From the NCBI GenBank assembly GCA_013204685.1, contig JABMSC010000004.1, forward strand, positions 1-7,808: a DNA stretch of 7,808 nucleotides, read 5' to 3'. Source of the DNA: Candidatus Omnitrophota bacterium. GTDB taxonomy: Bacteria; Omnitrophota; Gorgyraeia; Tantalellales; Tantalellaceae. The translations under genes were made by a program, and so were the position numbers. Shown here piece by piece: positions 1 to 6,066 of this stretch (the stretch's first letter is position 1; each line of letters begins with the position of its first letter). Under the pieces are notes generated by a model. The model made no database searches and was not told where the DNA came from. It saw only the letters and a program-made list of their open reading frames with translations.

Positions 1-76
1 AATGTCCGAGGAAGTGCCGAGACCTCCGGGCTCGGTCAATCTCAATACCGGGCGAGCAGCAAAGAAGGTGGCCAAC
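1..76. other. Unassigned GC-rich window edge
   Basis: This stretch is clearly richer in G and C than the rest of the window and ends where the heptad repeat begins. Plus-strand frames 1 and 2 are both open through it. Frame 1 closes at a TAA at 142-144, inside or just past the repeat. It could be the 3' end of a plus-strand gene cut by the window, or part of a structured RNA: CCGAG and CTCGG can pair across about 9 nt near 17-36. I recognise no protein or RNA family. The terminator at 153-192 would serve a plus-strand gene here, which mildly favours one. Confidence 0.2.
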
Positions 77-138
77 AGCTACAAACTCCGAACTACGAAC
101 TCCCAACTTATTTCACGAACCACGAACAACGAATTACG
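77..138. repeat. Degenerate heptad (GAACTAC-type) tandem repeat
   Basis: Units of seven bases with the pattern CGAACTA, CGAACTC, CCAACTT, then GAACCAC, GAACAAC, GAATTAC run through this stretch. There is a one-base phase slip near 116. It lies between the unassigned left edge and the terminator. Period-7 intergenic tracts also occur at 2081-2133 and 5111-5176 with other unit sequences. Open frames through it read as low-complexity peptides and are artefacts. Confidence 0.7.
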
Positions 139-152
139 CCCTAACAGCGCAC

Positions 153-192
153 AAAAAAACCCGGCTCGCTGTGAAGCGAACCGGGTTTTTTT
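153..192. terminator. Bidirectional intrinsic terminator
   Basis: CCCGG-C-TCGCT (160-170) pairs with AGCGA-A-CCGGG (175-185) around a GTGA loop with one C/A mismatch. Seven A (153-159) and seven T (186-192) flank the stem, so both strands show a GC stem followed by a U run. On the minus strand it lies 22 nt past the porin stop and is almost certainly that gene's terminator. On the plus strand it could end any gene entering from the left. Confidence 0.9.
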
Positions 193-214
193 GTGTTCAA
201 GAATTAGAATTCAC

Positions 215-1669
215 TTAGAAGCTAAGTTTTACAGTACCAACTACATCAGTAGCAACGTGGTCGTTCGGGGATTCAAAATGATCGCCCGGCACAAACCATG
301 CTGAGAGAAGACCAAAAGATACGTCTTCTGTGTAATCCCAAGTTACCTGAAGATCAACTTCGCTACCGATATTCTTTGAAGTATGAATACCGCCAGCTGT
401 ACCGACTGTACCGCCAGCTACTTTATCAAGCCAGAAGTAAGTATATGCAGCTGAACAAGTAACATCGTCCATCGGCTCAACCACAATTTTACCTTGTATC
501 TGATGCTGGTTTGTAGCACCGTTAGCACTTGCAACTGCGCCATCTTGTACATCCTGTCTGGTTGGGTAATACAGATTCTGGAACTCTCTAATTGCTGTGA
601 TGAAACGGCCCCTGTACATTGGATCCCAACCACTGTATCTACCGTCTTTGTCTACTGCATTACCGGAATAGAATACATATTCCAAGCTGGCAACTGGTTT
701 CCAGGCAAAGTCGTCCTGGAATGTACGGCATTCTACAAATGCATTAAGCATCCATGCGCTTCTTTCTCTTTCCTTGAAGAAAACAGGATCTCTGTACTGA
801 CCGCCCTGGTAAGCCCCTTCAAGAGCGACTGTCCAGTCTTCGATCGGATCCATGCTGCCTCTTAAACCAAAAGTATGGACATCATTGCCATAGTAAGGAT
901 TTGTTGATATGCCAGTTGGTGCAGCAACACTTACTGTGTATGCATCCTGAGGCAACCTGTCCTGCTGGTACCAGTAGTATGCTTCAGCTTCTGCGTTGTA
1001 GCTATCAAACACGTAACCTAGGTTACCGCCCCATAGGGTTACATCATCAGCAACTCTCAGCTGATGTTCCTGAATTTTTGCAACTACTACGTCGAGTGTC
1101 CATGGATCCCAGTCAAAAGTAGCCCTGATAGCGTCAAAAGAATTGATCGCTGTGTATTCAGGAGCATACAGACTGTCTGTAGGGTTCTGAAGGCTGTTGC
1201 CGACGATCATGCCGCGGCCAAACCAAAGGTCCTGACGACCTATCCTCAATGTAAGAGGAGAGTATAAGAACTCTTTGAGTTCGATATAAGCCAGGTCAGC
1301 AACGACTGAAAAGTCATCAGCACTGTTTTTTCCCAGTCCGCTTTCAGCTGTCACGTTTGTGGTGACCTGGAGGTTTTCACCCCATACCCTCTGATTGACG
1401 AGTCTTATGACACCGGATACGTTATCAGTAAGATCAGCATCGATCTGGATCTCAGCTGTGCTCTGCAGGAAAGTGTCCCAATCATCCGAACGAGTGGAAA
1501 TACCAAAACCATCATCAGTGCCACCCTTTGTGTCCAGCTGATAGTGCCCTCTCGCAAAAGCGCGCTGCGTGATGTCACCGCTGATCTTAATACTCTGTGT
1601 TTCTGCATATGCTACTGTGGTAAATGCAAACACAAGTGCCACAACGCATAAAATTTTCAAAAATCTCAT
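215..1669 (-). CDS. Outer-membrane porin, alginate-export (AlgE-like) type
   Basis: The 484-residue protein starts with a Sec signal peptide (charged MRFLK, hydrophobic 6-20, likely cleavage after AYA at 20-22). The mature part alternates polar and aromatic residues as in beta-strands and ends in KLSF, with the terminal Phe recognised by the BAM machinery. The segment near residues 140-190 (LRIGRQDLWFGRGMIVGN, then a Phe/Asp/Trp-rich strand) resembles the alginate-export barrel family, which forms channels for anionic polysaccharide or other solutes. The substrate here cannot be read from sequence. The start is fixed by AAGGAGG at 1674-1680, four bases from the ATG. It appears monocistronic, with a terminator 22 nt past the stop and a strong promoter about 300 nt upstream. 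No polysaccharide-synthesis genes are adjacent, so a general porin role is as likely as alginate export. Confidence 0.85.
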   Translation of the reverse strand: MRFLKILCVVALVFAFTTVAYAETQSIKISGDITQRAFARGHYQLDTKGGTDDGFGISTRSDDWDTFLQSTAEIQIDADLTDNVSGVIRLVNQRVWGENLQVTTNVTAESGLGKNSADDFSVVADLAYIELKEFLYSPLTLRIGRQDLWFGRGMIVGNSLQNPTDSLYAPEYTAINSFDAIRATFDWDPWTLDVVVAKIQEHQLRVADDVTLWGGNLGYVFDSYNAEAEAYYWYQQDRLPQDAYTVSVAAPTGISTNPYYGNDVHTFGLRGSMDPIEDWTVALEGAYQGGQYRDPVFFKERERSAWMLNAFVECRTFQDDFAWKPVASLEYVFYSGNAVDKDGRYSGWDPMYRGRFITAIREFQNLYYPTRQDVQDGAVASANGATNQHQIQGKIVVEPMDDVTCSAAYTYFWLDKVAGGTVGTAGGIHTSKNIGSEVDLQVTWDYTEDVSFGLLSAWFVPGDHFESPNDHVATDVVGTVKLSF

Positions 1670-1972
1670 TCTACCTCCTTGTAAAGGTATTAGTAGTTCT
1701 GAAACGATTATTTATAATGAACAGTTTATCTGTTCTCGTTTTTCTATATAAGTATCGCCCTGATAATGACGGTTTCCGGCAGACCATTCAAAAATTTTAT
1801 TTCCTCCCCCCTTTCTTTGCCAGAATTGAAACCGACTTTGGCGGTACATGCTAAGGTTATTTTAAAGAACATAAAAATATAAACCACAACATACTAATGT
1901 ATTTTATTGCACATCCAAATTAAAAAGTTTATATGAACGTACAATTTACGTTAGCTTAGTGCTTTGTTATTT
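1670..1972 (-). promoter_or_regulatory. Long 5' leader of the porin gene
   Basis: If transcription starts near 1972, the porin mRNA has a leader of about 303 nt. It contains a dyad (1936-1952), a purine-rich GGGGGGAGG run (plus-strand 1803-1811) that looks like an unused ribosome site, complementary CGGTTTC and GAAACCG segments either side of that run, and a GAACAG/CTGTTC hairpin (1719-1735). A 38-codon ORF (1787 to 1671) stops inside the porin ribosome site. I recognise no known riboswitch class. The rest of this gene-free stretch is AT-rich and shows nothing else I can name. Confidence 0.4.
1936..1952. promoter_or_regulatory. Perfect dyad AACGTA-N5-TACGTT, possible operator
   Basis: Two perfect 6-bp inverted arms with a 5-bp spacer lie about 20-36 bp downstream of the predicted porin start of transcription. 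The position suits a repressor operator. It could equally form a small RNA hairpin at the start of the leader. Confidence 0.3.
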
Positions 1973-1978
1973 GGTGAA

Positions 1979-2006
1979 AGTATAGCATGAAAACGTTGCA
2001 AGTCAA
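1979..2006 (-). promoter_or_regulatory. Sigma-70-type promoter of the porin gene
   Basis: On the minus strand TTGACT (2001-2006) and TATACT (1979-1984) are separated by 16 bp, and TGC directly precedes the -10 box (extended -10). An A-rich tract with eight consecutive A on the minus strand (about 2022-2029) lies upstream of the -35, where an UP element would be. The predicted start is near 1972. I see no better promoter between here and the porin ATG. Confidence 0.75.
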
Positions 2007-2080
2007 GGGAGAAAATGGTAATTTTTTTTCGTTAAGGGAATAGAAGTTCAGGAGTTTAATGAGTATTCGGAGTCAGGGTT

Positions 2081-2133
2081 AGTGCCTGGTGCTGAGTATC
2101 AAACGCAGCACTCAGCACCCAGCACTCAGCACT
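2081..2133. repeat. Heptad repeat with hairpin, copy A
   Basis: Seven-base units CAGCACT/CAGCACC follow an inverted half, so GGTGCTGAGT (2088-2097) pairs perfectly with ACTCAGCACC (2110-2119) around a 12-nt loop. The arms extend to 2081 and 2126 with two mismatches. It starts 19 nt past the PHP gene stop. There is no U run after the stem, so a classical terminator is unlikely. It shares a 20-nt core, GTATCARACGCAGCACTCAG (2096-2115), with copy B at 5140-5159. Confidence 0.8.
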
Positions 2134-2152
2134 AATCGCATGTCCCCTACTA

Positions 2153-2797
2153 TTATAGCTTCTCTACAATCTCCTCCGAATTCCGTATAATTGTATTTTT
2201 AATTTCTTCGGAATCCGTGAGGGATGAAAGTATTTCCTCCCTCTTATCTATGGTGAGAAGATCCTGCGGCGAATGGGCGTCTGTATTTAATATCAGTTTG
2301 GTATTAGTATTTGTAGCCGTGTCAAAAACATGTTTATTTGTGTTTGAATGCCCTCCCCGGCATGTAAGCTCCAGATATACTCCTTTTTCTTGAGCCAGTC
2401 GCGCATCCTCTTCTGTAATATTACCCGGATGAGCAAGTATATCCACTCCTGCTTTGATCGCGGCGGCATTTGTCCCGGGAAGAACGGGTTCGACGGGAGA
2501 CTCTCCATGCCCGACAACTATTTTTACACCTTTTTTCCGGGCGAACTTGACAAGTTCCGGAAACACCTCCACGGGAACATGAGTTATCTCAACCCCGGGC
2601 AAGACCAGAATATCCCAGTATTTATTGAGCACTTCCGAGACCTTTTTAGTGCCTCGAATAACCTCTTCTATATTTGAATGATCCACGTGATCGGTTATGG
2701 CAATGGCTCTGTAACCGGCTACCTGAGCGCGTCTTACAAGCTCACTCGGCAAGAGATCTCCGTCACTTAGCAGAGAATGCGTGTGCAGGTCAATCAT
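2153..2797 (-). CDS. PHP-family metal-dependent phosphoesterase, histidinol-phosphatase-like
   Basis: The 214-residue protein has the ordered PHP motifs: HTH (H5, H7) with SDGD (11-14), TDH (D36, H37), GVEIT (E70), VVGHGES (H97), AHPGN (H123) and NTDAHSP (D173, H175). These residues build the metal cluster of the PHP fold, so an active hydrolase of phosphomonoesters or similar bonds is expected. Its compact size and GHGE motif resemble stand-alone histidinol-phosphatase-like PHP proteins, but no histidine genes are nearby and the true substrate is unknown. The open frame extends 19 codons further upstream, but that part is translated repeat DNA. The ATG at 2797 has GGAGG five bases upstream and begins the motif-bearing MIDLHTH. 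It is the last gene of the minus-strand run. Confidence 0.88.
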   Translation of the reverse strand: MIDLHTHSLLSDGDLLPSELVRRAQVAGYRAIAITDHVDHSNIEEVIRGTKKVSEVLNKYWDILVLPGVEITHVPVEVFPELVKFARKKGVKIVVGHGESPVEPVLPGTNAAAIKAGVDILAHPGNITEEDARLAQEKGVYLELTCRGGHSNTNKHVFDTATNTNTKLILNTDAHSPQDLLTIDKREEILSSLTDSEEIKNTIIRNSEEIVEKL

Positions 2798-2802
2798 TGG
2801 GA

Positions 2803-2807
2803 CCTCC
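2803..2807 (-). promoter_or_regulatory. Ribosome-binding site that fixes the PHP start
   Basis: GGAGG on the minus strand lies five bases before the ATG at 2797. No such site precedes the upstream in-frame start at 2854, which falls in the loop and arm of an inverted repeat. Confidence 0.8.
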
Positions 2808-2816
2808 GTTACATAA

Positions 2817-2880
2817 TTCAGTTCTGAGTGCTGCCTGCCCGTTAGAAATTCCAAAGGAATTTCTAACGGGCAGGCAGCAC
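2817..2880. repeat. Heptad fragment plus perfect 25-bp hairpin
   Basis: Two perfect 25-bp arms (2828-2852 and 2856-2880) flank a 3-nt loop, AAA on the plus strand. The inner part reads CCCGTTAGAAATTCC and its complement. The outer end joins TTCAGTTCTGAGTGCTG, the reverse complement of the GCACTCAGAACT unit of repeat copy B. It sits between the small membrane-protein stop and the PHP start, about 20 nt before the PHP ribosome site. No U run follows on either strand, so it looks like a repeat element or RNA-processing/attenuation hairpin, not an intrinsic terminator. Confidence 0.85.
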
Positions 2881-2896
2881 GAACCCATGAGCTAAC

Positions 2897-3142
2897 TTAT
2901 TTCACCAACTTGTTATACAATAATGCAAATACCGCACAGCCAATACCGGCATCAAAAAAACCGTAAACAGCGCCAATAACGCTACCAACGGGACTTACAG
3001 TATATCCAAGGTAATAAGATTTTGCCATAGAAGCCGCGGCTCCACTGCCATAACCTGATATGCTAAGCCAGGTAAGCAGAAACATGCTGGCTCCCCATAA
3101 AATACCACCTGCAAGAGCGAAAGCTTTAACATTGAATTTCAT
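2897..3142 (-). CDS. Small two-helix membrane protein, holin-like
   Basis: The 81-residue protein has two hydrophobic segments, about 9-29 and 55-77, joined by a Gly/Ser/Tyr-rich loop (GYGSGAAASMAKSYYLGYTVSPVGSV, residues 30-55 region). The pattern matches small bacterial membrane proteins often labelled bacteriophage holin, but nothing else here is phage-like, so lysis is not implied and its role is unknown. AGGAGG (within 3149-3155) lies six bases before the ATG, a strong start. It lies 65 bp downstream of the transglutaminase-like gene and 99 bp upstream of the PHP gene, both on the same strand. Confidence 0.75.
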   Translation of the reverse strand: MKFNVKAFALAGGILWGASMFLLTWLSISGYGSGAAASMAKSYYLGYTVSPVGSVIGAVYGFFDAGIGCAVFALLYNKLVK

Positions 3143-3168
3143 GATTAACCTCCTTTTTGATGGGTAAG

Positions 3169-3174
3169 AGTATA
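3169..3174 (-). promoter_or_regulatory. Possible -10 box for the small membrane protein
   Basis: TATACT on the minus strand would place a start near 3162, a few bases before the ribosome site at 3149-3155. No good -35 hexamer stands 16-18 bp upstream, so the gene may instead be read from the upstream operon. Confidence 0.2.
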
Positions 3175-3207
3175 CCTGATATTTGCTGAATAACCAGTAT
3201 TATATTG

Positions 3208-3813
3208 TTATTTCCGTCCCCTAATATCTTCCAGCCACCTATTTAGCTCCAGTGAAAACCGCTGTAGCGCAAGTTTCTCGGGCAAGCTATATGAGATCAA
3301 TCTTTCATCAAAAACCCTGTCCCTCTCATCCGCGCTTTCATGAATAAATTCTTCCAAGGGCAGAGCAGCATTACAAGTATCACTTTTTCCATCCCACTTT
3401 TCATTCACCGGAAAACCATATCTTTTTAATGGGCTGTCCCACGTGGCATCAGCTAATATCACTTTGTTATTAACTGTTATTTTACAGGCTAAATGATATG
3501 TAACCGGCAAAGCCTCTGCCAATCCCCTCAAAGGCGCGGGATACTCAAAAGCTAATTCTTTCCATAAAAACGAATACGTGCAATACTTTACAGGAATACT
3601 GAGCTTTTCAAACATAATTCCCATAAGATAATGTTTCGGCACACAAAAACCTTTATTGAGTTTCAGGAGTCCCTCCGGCCCTTTCTTTAGACTGAAGAGT
3701 TCCGGCACCACCGCGAAAGGAATATCCCGAATGTGCTCAAAAACGCTTATTTTCGCTTCTTCCTGAGTAAGAGCTTCTGTCCATTCCATAAATTTTGTGT
3801 CAATGATATTCAC
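3208..3813 (-). CDS. Transglutaminase-like (papain-fold) protein
   Basis: From the GTG at 3813 the protein has 201 residues. GFCVPKHYL (Cys57), YHLACKI (His107) and LADATWD (Asp122) occur in the Cys-His-Asp order of the transglutaminase-like core. Cys57 begins a helix, and Asp122 sits in DAT, the counterpart of the family's D-P-T. Bacterial members act as amidases, proteases or inactive binding proteins; the substrate is unknown. There is no signal peptide, so it is probably cytoplasmic. The frame is open to a TTG at 3876, but that would overlap the U32 gene by 47 nt and lacks a ribosome site. The GTG has GCGGGG four bases upstream and starts 16 nt after the U32 stop, so the two genes are probably co-transcribed. 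A later ATG at 3789 is also possible. Confidence 0.7.
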   Translation of the reverse strand: MNIIDTKFMEWTEALTQEEAKISVFEHIRDIPFAVVPELFSLKKGPEGLLKLNKGFCVPKHYLMGIMFEKLSIPVKYCTYSFLWKELAFEYPAPLRGLAEALPVTYHLACKITVNNKVILADATWDSPLKRYGFPVNEKWDGKSDTCNAALPLEEFIHESADERDRVFDERLISYSLPEKLALQRFSLELNRWLEDIRGRK

Positions 3814-3829
3814 TGTACCCCGCTCACAA

Positions 3830-5038
3830 CTATTTATCCTCCCACAAGAATACCTTATCTTTTTTCCGAACCTCAAAAGGCAGCTTTATCCCAACCTTCT
3901 CTCCCCTTTCGACAGATTCGACGGCCTCGTGTTCGATCTCCATATCTATTACCTCAGTGAAAGCAGCGGGAGTCTTTTTTCCTGTTATTAATATCTTTTG
4001 TCCTTTTTTTAATCCCGTCGTATTGACAATTATTTCAGCAACACCTATTTTTTTATAAAACTTAATTACTTCTCCAAGGTATGTTTTTTTGTATTCTCCT
4101 TGAGGTGTACTGCCCAAGTCATCCGGACGTCCGAAAAAGAAACCCTCGGCAAAGCCCCTGTTAAAGGACTTCCGGAGATCCGAGAGAAGATCCTCTTTAA
4201 GAGCATCATTTAAACTGCCGTCAAAATAAGCATCTATCGCTTTTCGGTAAGAGGCAGTAACTCGAGCGACATATTCCGGCGAACGCATCCTCCCCTCAAT
4301 CTTAAAAGCCTCTATACCCGACTCTATTAGTTGGTCAATAAATCCTACAGTACAAAGATCTCTGGGGCTGAGAACATAATCCTCTCCCAAAATATACTCA
4401 CACTCATCGTCTTTATCCTTAATGGTGAATTCCCTCCGGCATGGCTGAAGGCACTCCCCCCGGTTTGCCGATTTTGAAAAAGAATCATGAGAAAGAAAGC
4501 ATCTCCCGGAGATACTCACGCACATCGCCCCGTGAATAAAAGTCTCTACACCACAATCGATATTTTCATCACCAATGCGGCGCACGATATCCTGAATGCT
4601 CTTAAGATCGCATTCTCTCGCCAGGACTATGCGTTTTACTCCCAACTCGGAATATGCTTTTAAGGCCTCAAAATTTGACACGCTGGCCTGTGTGGATAAA
4701 TGTATCTCCAGATCCCTCTCTTTTGCCAGAGTTAGAACTGCCATGTCCCAGAGAATAACCGCATCCACTTTTGCTTTTTTAGCCATATCCAGTATATTTT
4801 TTATTTTGTCCCGTTCCGAGTCATATACAAGAACGTTCAGTGCAAGATATCCTTTCCGGCCCTTTTCGTGGAGTATGTCCATTACTTTTTTGATCTCGAG
4901 AATATCGAAATTACCCGCGGCATGACGCATATTGATCCCTTTGATGCCAAAATAAACGCTATCGGCGCCATTTTCAATCGCGCTGTAAAGCGCGCCCCAG
5001 TCTCCCGCCGGGGCGAGTAATTCAGGTTTGGTTTTCAT
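3830..5038 (-). CDS. U32 peptidase-family protein, probable iron-sulfur tRNA/rRNA hydroxylation factor
   Basis: The 402-residue protein opens with the canonical KPELLAPAGDW and keeps the U32 signature ETFIHGAMCVSISGRCFLS (165-183). Cys173, Cys180, Cys196 (or Cys200) and Cys229 match the spacing of the iron-sulfur ligands in this family. SPRDLC (225-230) and FKIEGRMRSPEYV (245-257) are further family hallmarks. Residues from about 320 form a small C-terminal beta domain, as in the TrhP (YegQ) branch, which helps install 5-hydroxyuridine at tRNA position 34. RlhA, a relative, hydroxylates 23S rRNA. The name peptidase is historical. TrhP-like is my best reading, but a symbol is not safe. No ribosome site precedes the ATG. 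A TATAAT ends six bases before it, which predicts a leaderless mRNA. Confidence 0.88.
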   Translation of the reverse strand: MKTKPELLAPAGDWGALYSAIENGADSVYFGIKGINMRHAAGNFDILEIKKVMDILHEKGRKGYLALNVLVYDSERDKIKNILDMAKKAKVDAVILWDMAVLTLAKERDLEIHLSTQASVSNFEALKAYSELGVKRIVLARECDLKSIQDIVRRIGDENIDCGVETFIHGAMCVSISGRCFLSHDSFSKSANRGECLQPCRREFTIKDKDDECEYILGEDYVLSPRDLCTVGFIDQLIESGIEAFKIEGRMRSPEYVARVTASYRKAIDAYFDGSLNDALKEDLLSDLRKSFNRGFAEGFFFGRPDDLGSTPQGEYKKTYLGEVIKFYKKIGVAEIIVNTTGLKKGQKILITGKKTPAAFTEVIDMEIEHEAVESVERGEKVGIKLPFEVRKKDKVFLWEDK

Positions 5039-5044
5039 GGGGGT

Positions 5045-5050
5045 ATTATA
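5045..5050 (-). promoter_or_regulatory. -10 box abutting the U32 start codon
   Basis: A consensus TATAAT on the minus strand leaves exactly six bases (ACCCCC) before the ATG at 5038, so the usual spacing puts +1 on the A of the start codon. The -35 region at 17 bp is TTTCAT, a poor match, so this needs a transcript-end test. Confidence 0.45.
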
Positions 5051-5080
5051 CTACGGGTAAAGAGAAAATGAAAGGAGGAG

Positions 5081-5110
5081 CAGAAGACCAGGCTTAAGCC
5101 TGGTCTTCTG
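5081..5110. repeat. Perfect 30-bp palindrome
   Basis: CAGAAGACCAGGCTT (5081-5095) is followed at once by its exact reverse complement (5096-5110), centred on CTTAAG. It abuts heptad repeat copy B and lies upstream of the U32 promoter. As RNA it would fold into a long stem with a tiny loop and no U run. It could be a protein-binding site, an mRNA-processing hairpin, or the palindromic part of the neighbouring repeat. Confidence 0.8.
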
Positions 5111-5176
5111 AGTGCCGGGTGCTGGGTGCCGGGTGCTGGGTATCAGACGCAGCACTCAGAACTCAGCACTCAGAAC
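5111..5176. repeat. Heptad repeat, copy B
   Basis: Four or five GAGTGCC/GGGTGCT units (5111-5140) lead into the core TATCAGACGC. CAGCACT/CAGAACT units on the opposite strand sense follow (5149-5176). It is the same design as copy A, with inverted heptad arrays around a shared core, but longer and less well paired. It lies downstream of the thi4 stop. Confidence 0.8.
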
Positions 5177-5200
5177 TAAATAATATTAGCTATGAGTTCA

Positions 5201-5992
5201 TTAAACCGCTGCTACAGTTTCTCTCGAAAGCATCTCGATCGCGACCTCGGCTGCTTTCTTGCCGGAATAAAGCATGCCGCCAAATGTCGGCCCCATGCGG
5301 GGAACGCCATAGGCAGTAGAAACCGCCATACCAGCGACGATGAGACCGGGATGGATTTCGCCCGTATTCTCAACTATTAAGTCTTCTGAAGCCTTAACAT
5401 CCATAGGACCGAACTCTGCCAGTTTCAGGATGTTTCTCCTCTCAAGCGCTTTTGCCACATGTGCATCATGGCCGGTACAATCTATGACCACTTTAGCTTC
5501 CAGAGAAACAGGATCTACACAAGTGATGGCTCTCGGAAGAGCCCCTACAGGTGTCCAGTTTATTACCACACCTTCCACTCTGCCGCCCCTGTAAACAACA
5601 TCATCAACTTTTGTCATATTAAGTATCTCGGCGCCTGCATCACATGCACTTGATATAAGCTTAGAACAAGCATGCGGACCCGGCACAGTAAATAGACCCT
5701 CTTCCACCTCTTTGTAAGGTATACCTATATCATCAAGGATCTCCTGAGAAGGAGCCCTGAAGGTAACCGTATTCATGAGATATCCGCCTATCCAGAAACC
5801 GCCTCCTATATAGTTGTTGCTTTCGACAACAAGAGCCTTAACCCCTGCCTTTGCAAGATCTCTTGCAGCGACAAGACCACTCGGGCCCCCGCCTACTATG
5901 ATCACATCGTTCGTGATATGATCTTGGAACCATTCAGTAAATTCTCCTACAATCGCTTTTGTTACTTGTGCTTCACCTATTTTTGCGAACAT
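5201..5992 (-). CDS. thi4: Thi4-family ADP-thiazole synthase
   Basis: The 263-residue enzyme makes the adenylated thiazole precursor of thiamin from NAD and glycine, with iron and a sulfur donor. The Rossmann motif VIIVGGGPSGL (30-40), ESNNYIGGGFWIGG (57-70), NWTPVG (145-150), DCTGHDA (171-177) and PRMGPTFGGM (231-240) are Thi4 hallmarks. Cys158 (in ITCVDP) aligns with the sulfur-donating cysteine of yeast and plant Thi4, where many anaerobic archaeal enzymes have His and use free sulfide. This copy could therefore be single-turnover, or could still use sulfide. GAGGAGG at 5997-6003 lies four bases from the ATG. A TPP riboswitch and terminator precede it. No other thi gene lies in the window. 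Confidence 0.93.
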   Translation of the reverse strand: MFAKIGEAQVTKAIVGEFTEWFQDHITNDVIIVGGGPSGLVAARDLAKAGVKALVVESNNYIGGGFWIGGYLMNTVTFRAPSQEILDDIGIPYKEVEEGLFTVPGPHACSKLISSACDAGAEILNMTKVDDVVYRGGRVEGVVINWTPVGALPRAITCVDPVSLEAKVVIDCTGHDAHVAKALERRNILKLAEFGPMDVKASEDLIVENTGEIHPGLIVAGMAVSTAYGVPRMGPTFGGMLYSGKKAAEVAIEMLSRETVAAV

Positions 5993-6023
5993 GTTTCCTC
6001 CTCTTTTTAGTTAACATAAAAAC

Positions 6024-6055
6024 AAAAAAACCCTATGCCAATGCATAGGGTTTTT
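6024..6055 (-). terminator. Intrinsic terminator of the TPP riboswitch
   Basis: On the minus strand CCCTATGC and GCATAGGG (plus-strand 6043-6050 and 6031-6038) form a stem with a 4-nt loop. It is extended by A-U pairs and ends in a run of seven U (6024-6030). It lies between the aptamer and the thi4 ribosome site, so it is the expression platform that stops transcription when TPP is bound. Confidence 0.88.
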
Positions 6056-6066
6056 GCGGATTCCGA

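Noticed and set aside
2..304. 100-codon plus-strand ORF across the left edge
   Set aside because: It runs through the heptad repeat, the terminator and into the porin's 3' end. Only the first 70-80 bases could be real coding sequence.
494..865. Plus-strand ORF antisense to the porin
   Set aside because: It is a shadow of the porin reading frame, with no ribosome site and no recognisable domain.
2798..2854. Upstream 19-codon extension of the PHP gene
   Set aside because: It translates the repeat hairpin, lacks a ribosome site, and the downstream ATG has GGAGG and begins the conserved first motif.
2897..3142. Holin-like gene as evidence of a prophage
   Set aside because: No endolysin, structural, integrase or regulatory phage genes are present, and such small membrane proteins occur outside phages.
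3814..3876. TTG-start extension of the transglutaminase-like gene
   Set aside because: It overlaps the end of the U32 gene, has no ribosome site, and adds no recognisable domain.
5111..5176. Repeats as a CRISPR array
   Set aside because: The period is 7 bp with no unique spacers and no cas genes.
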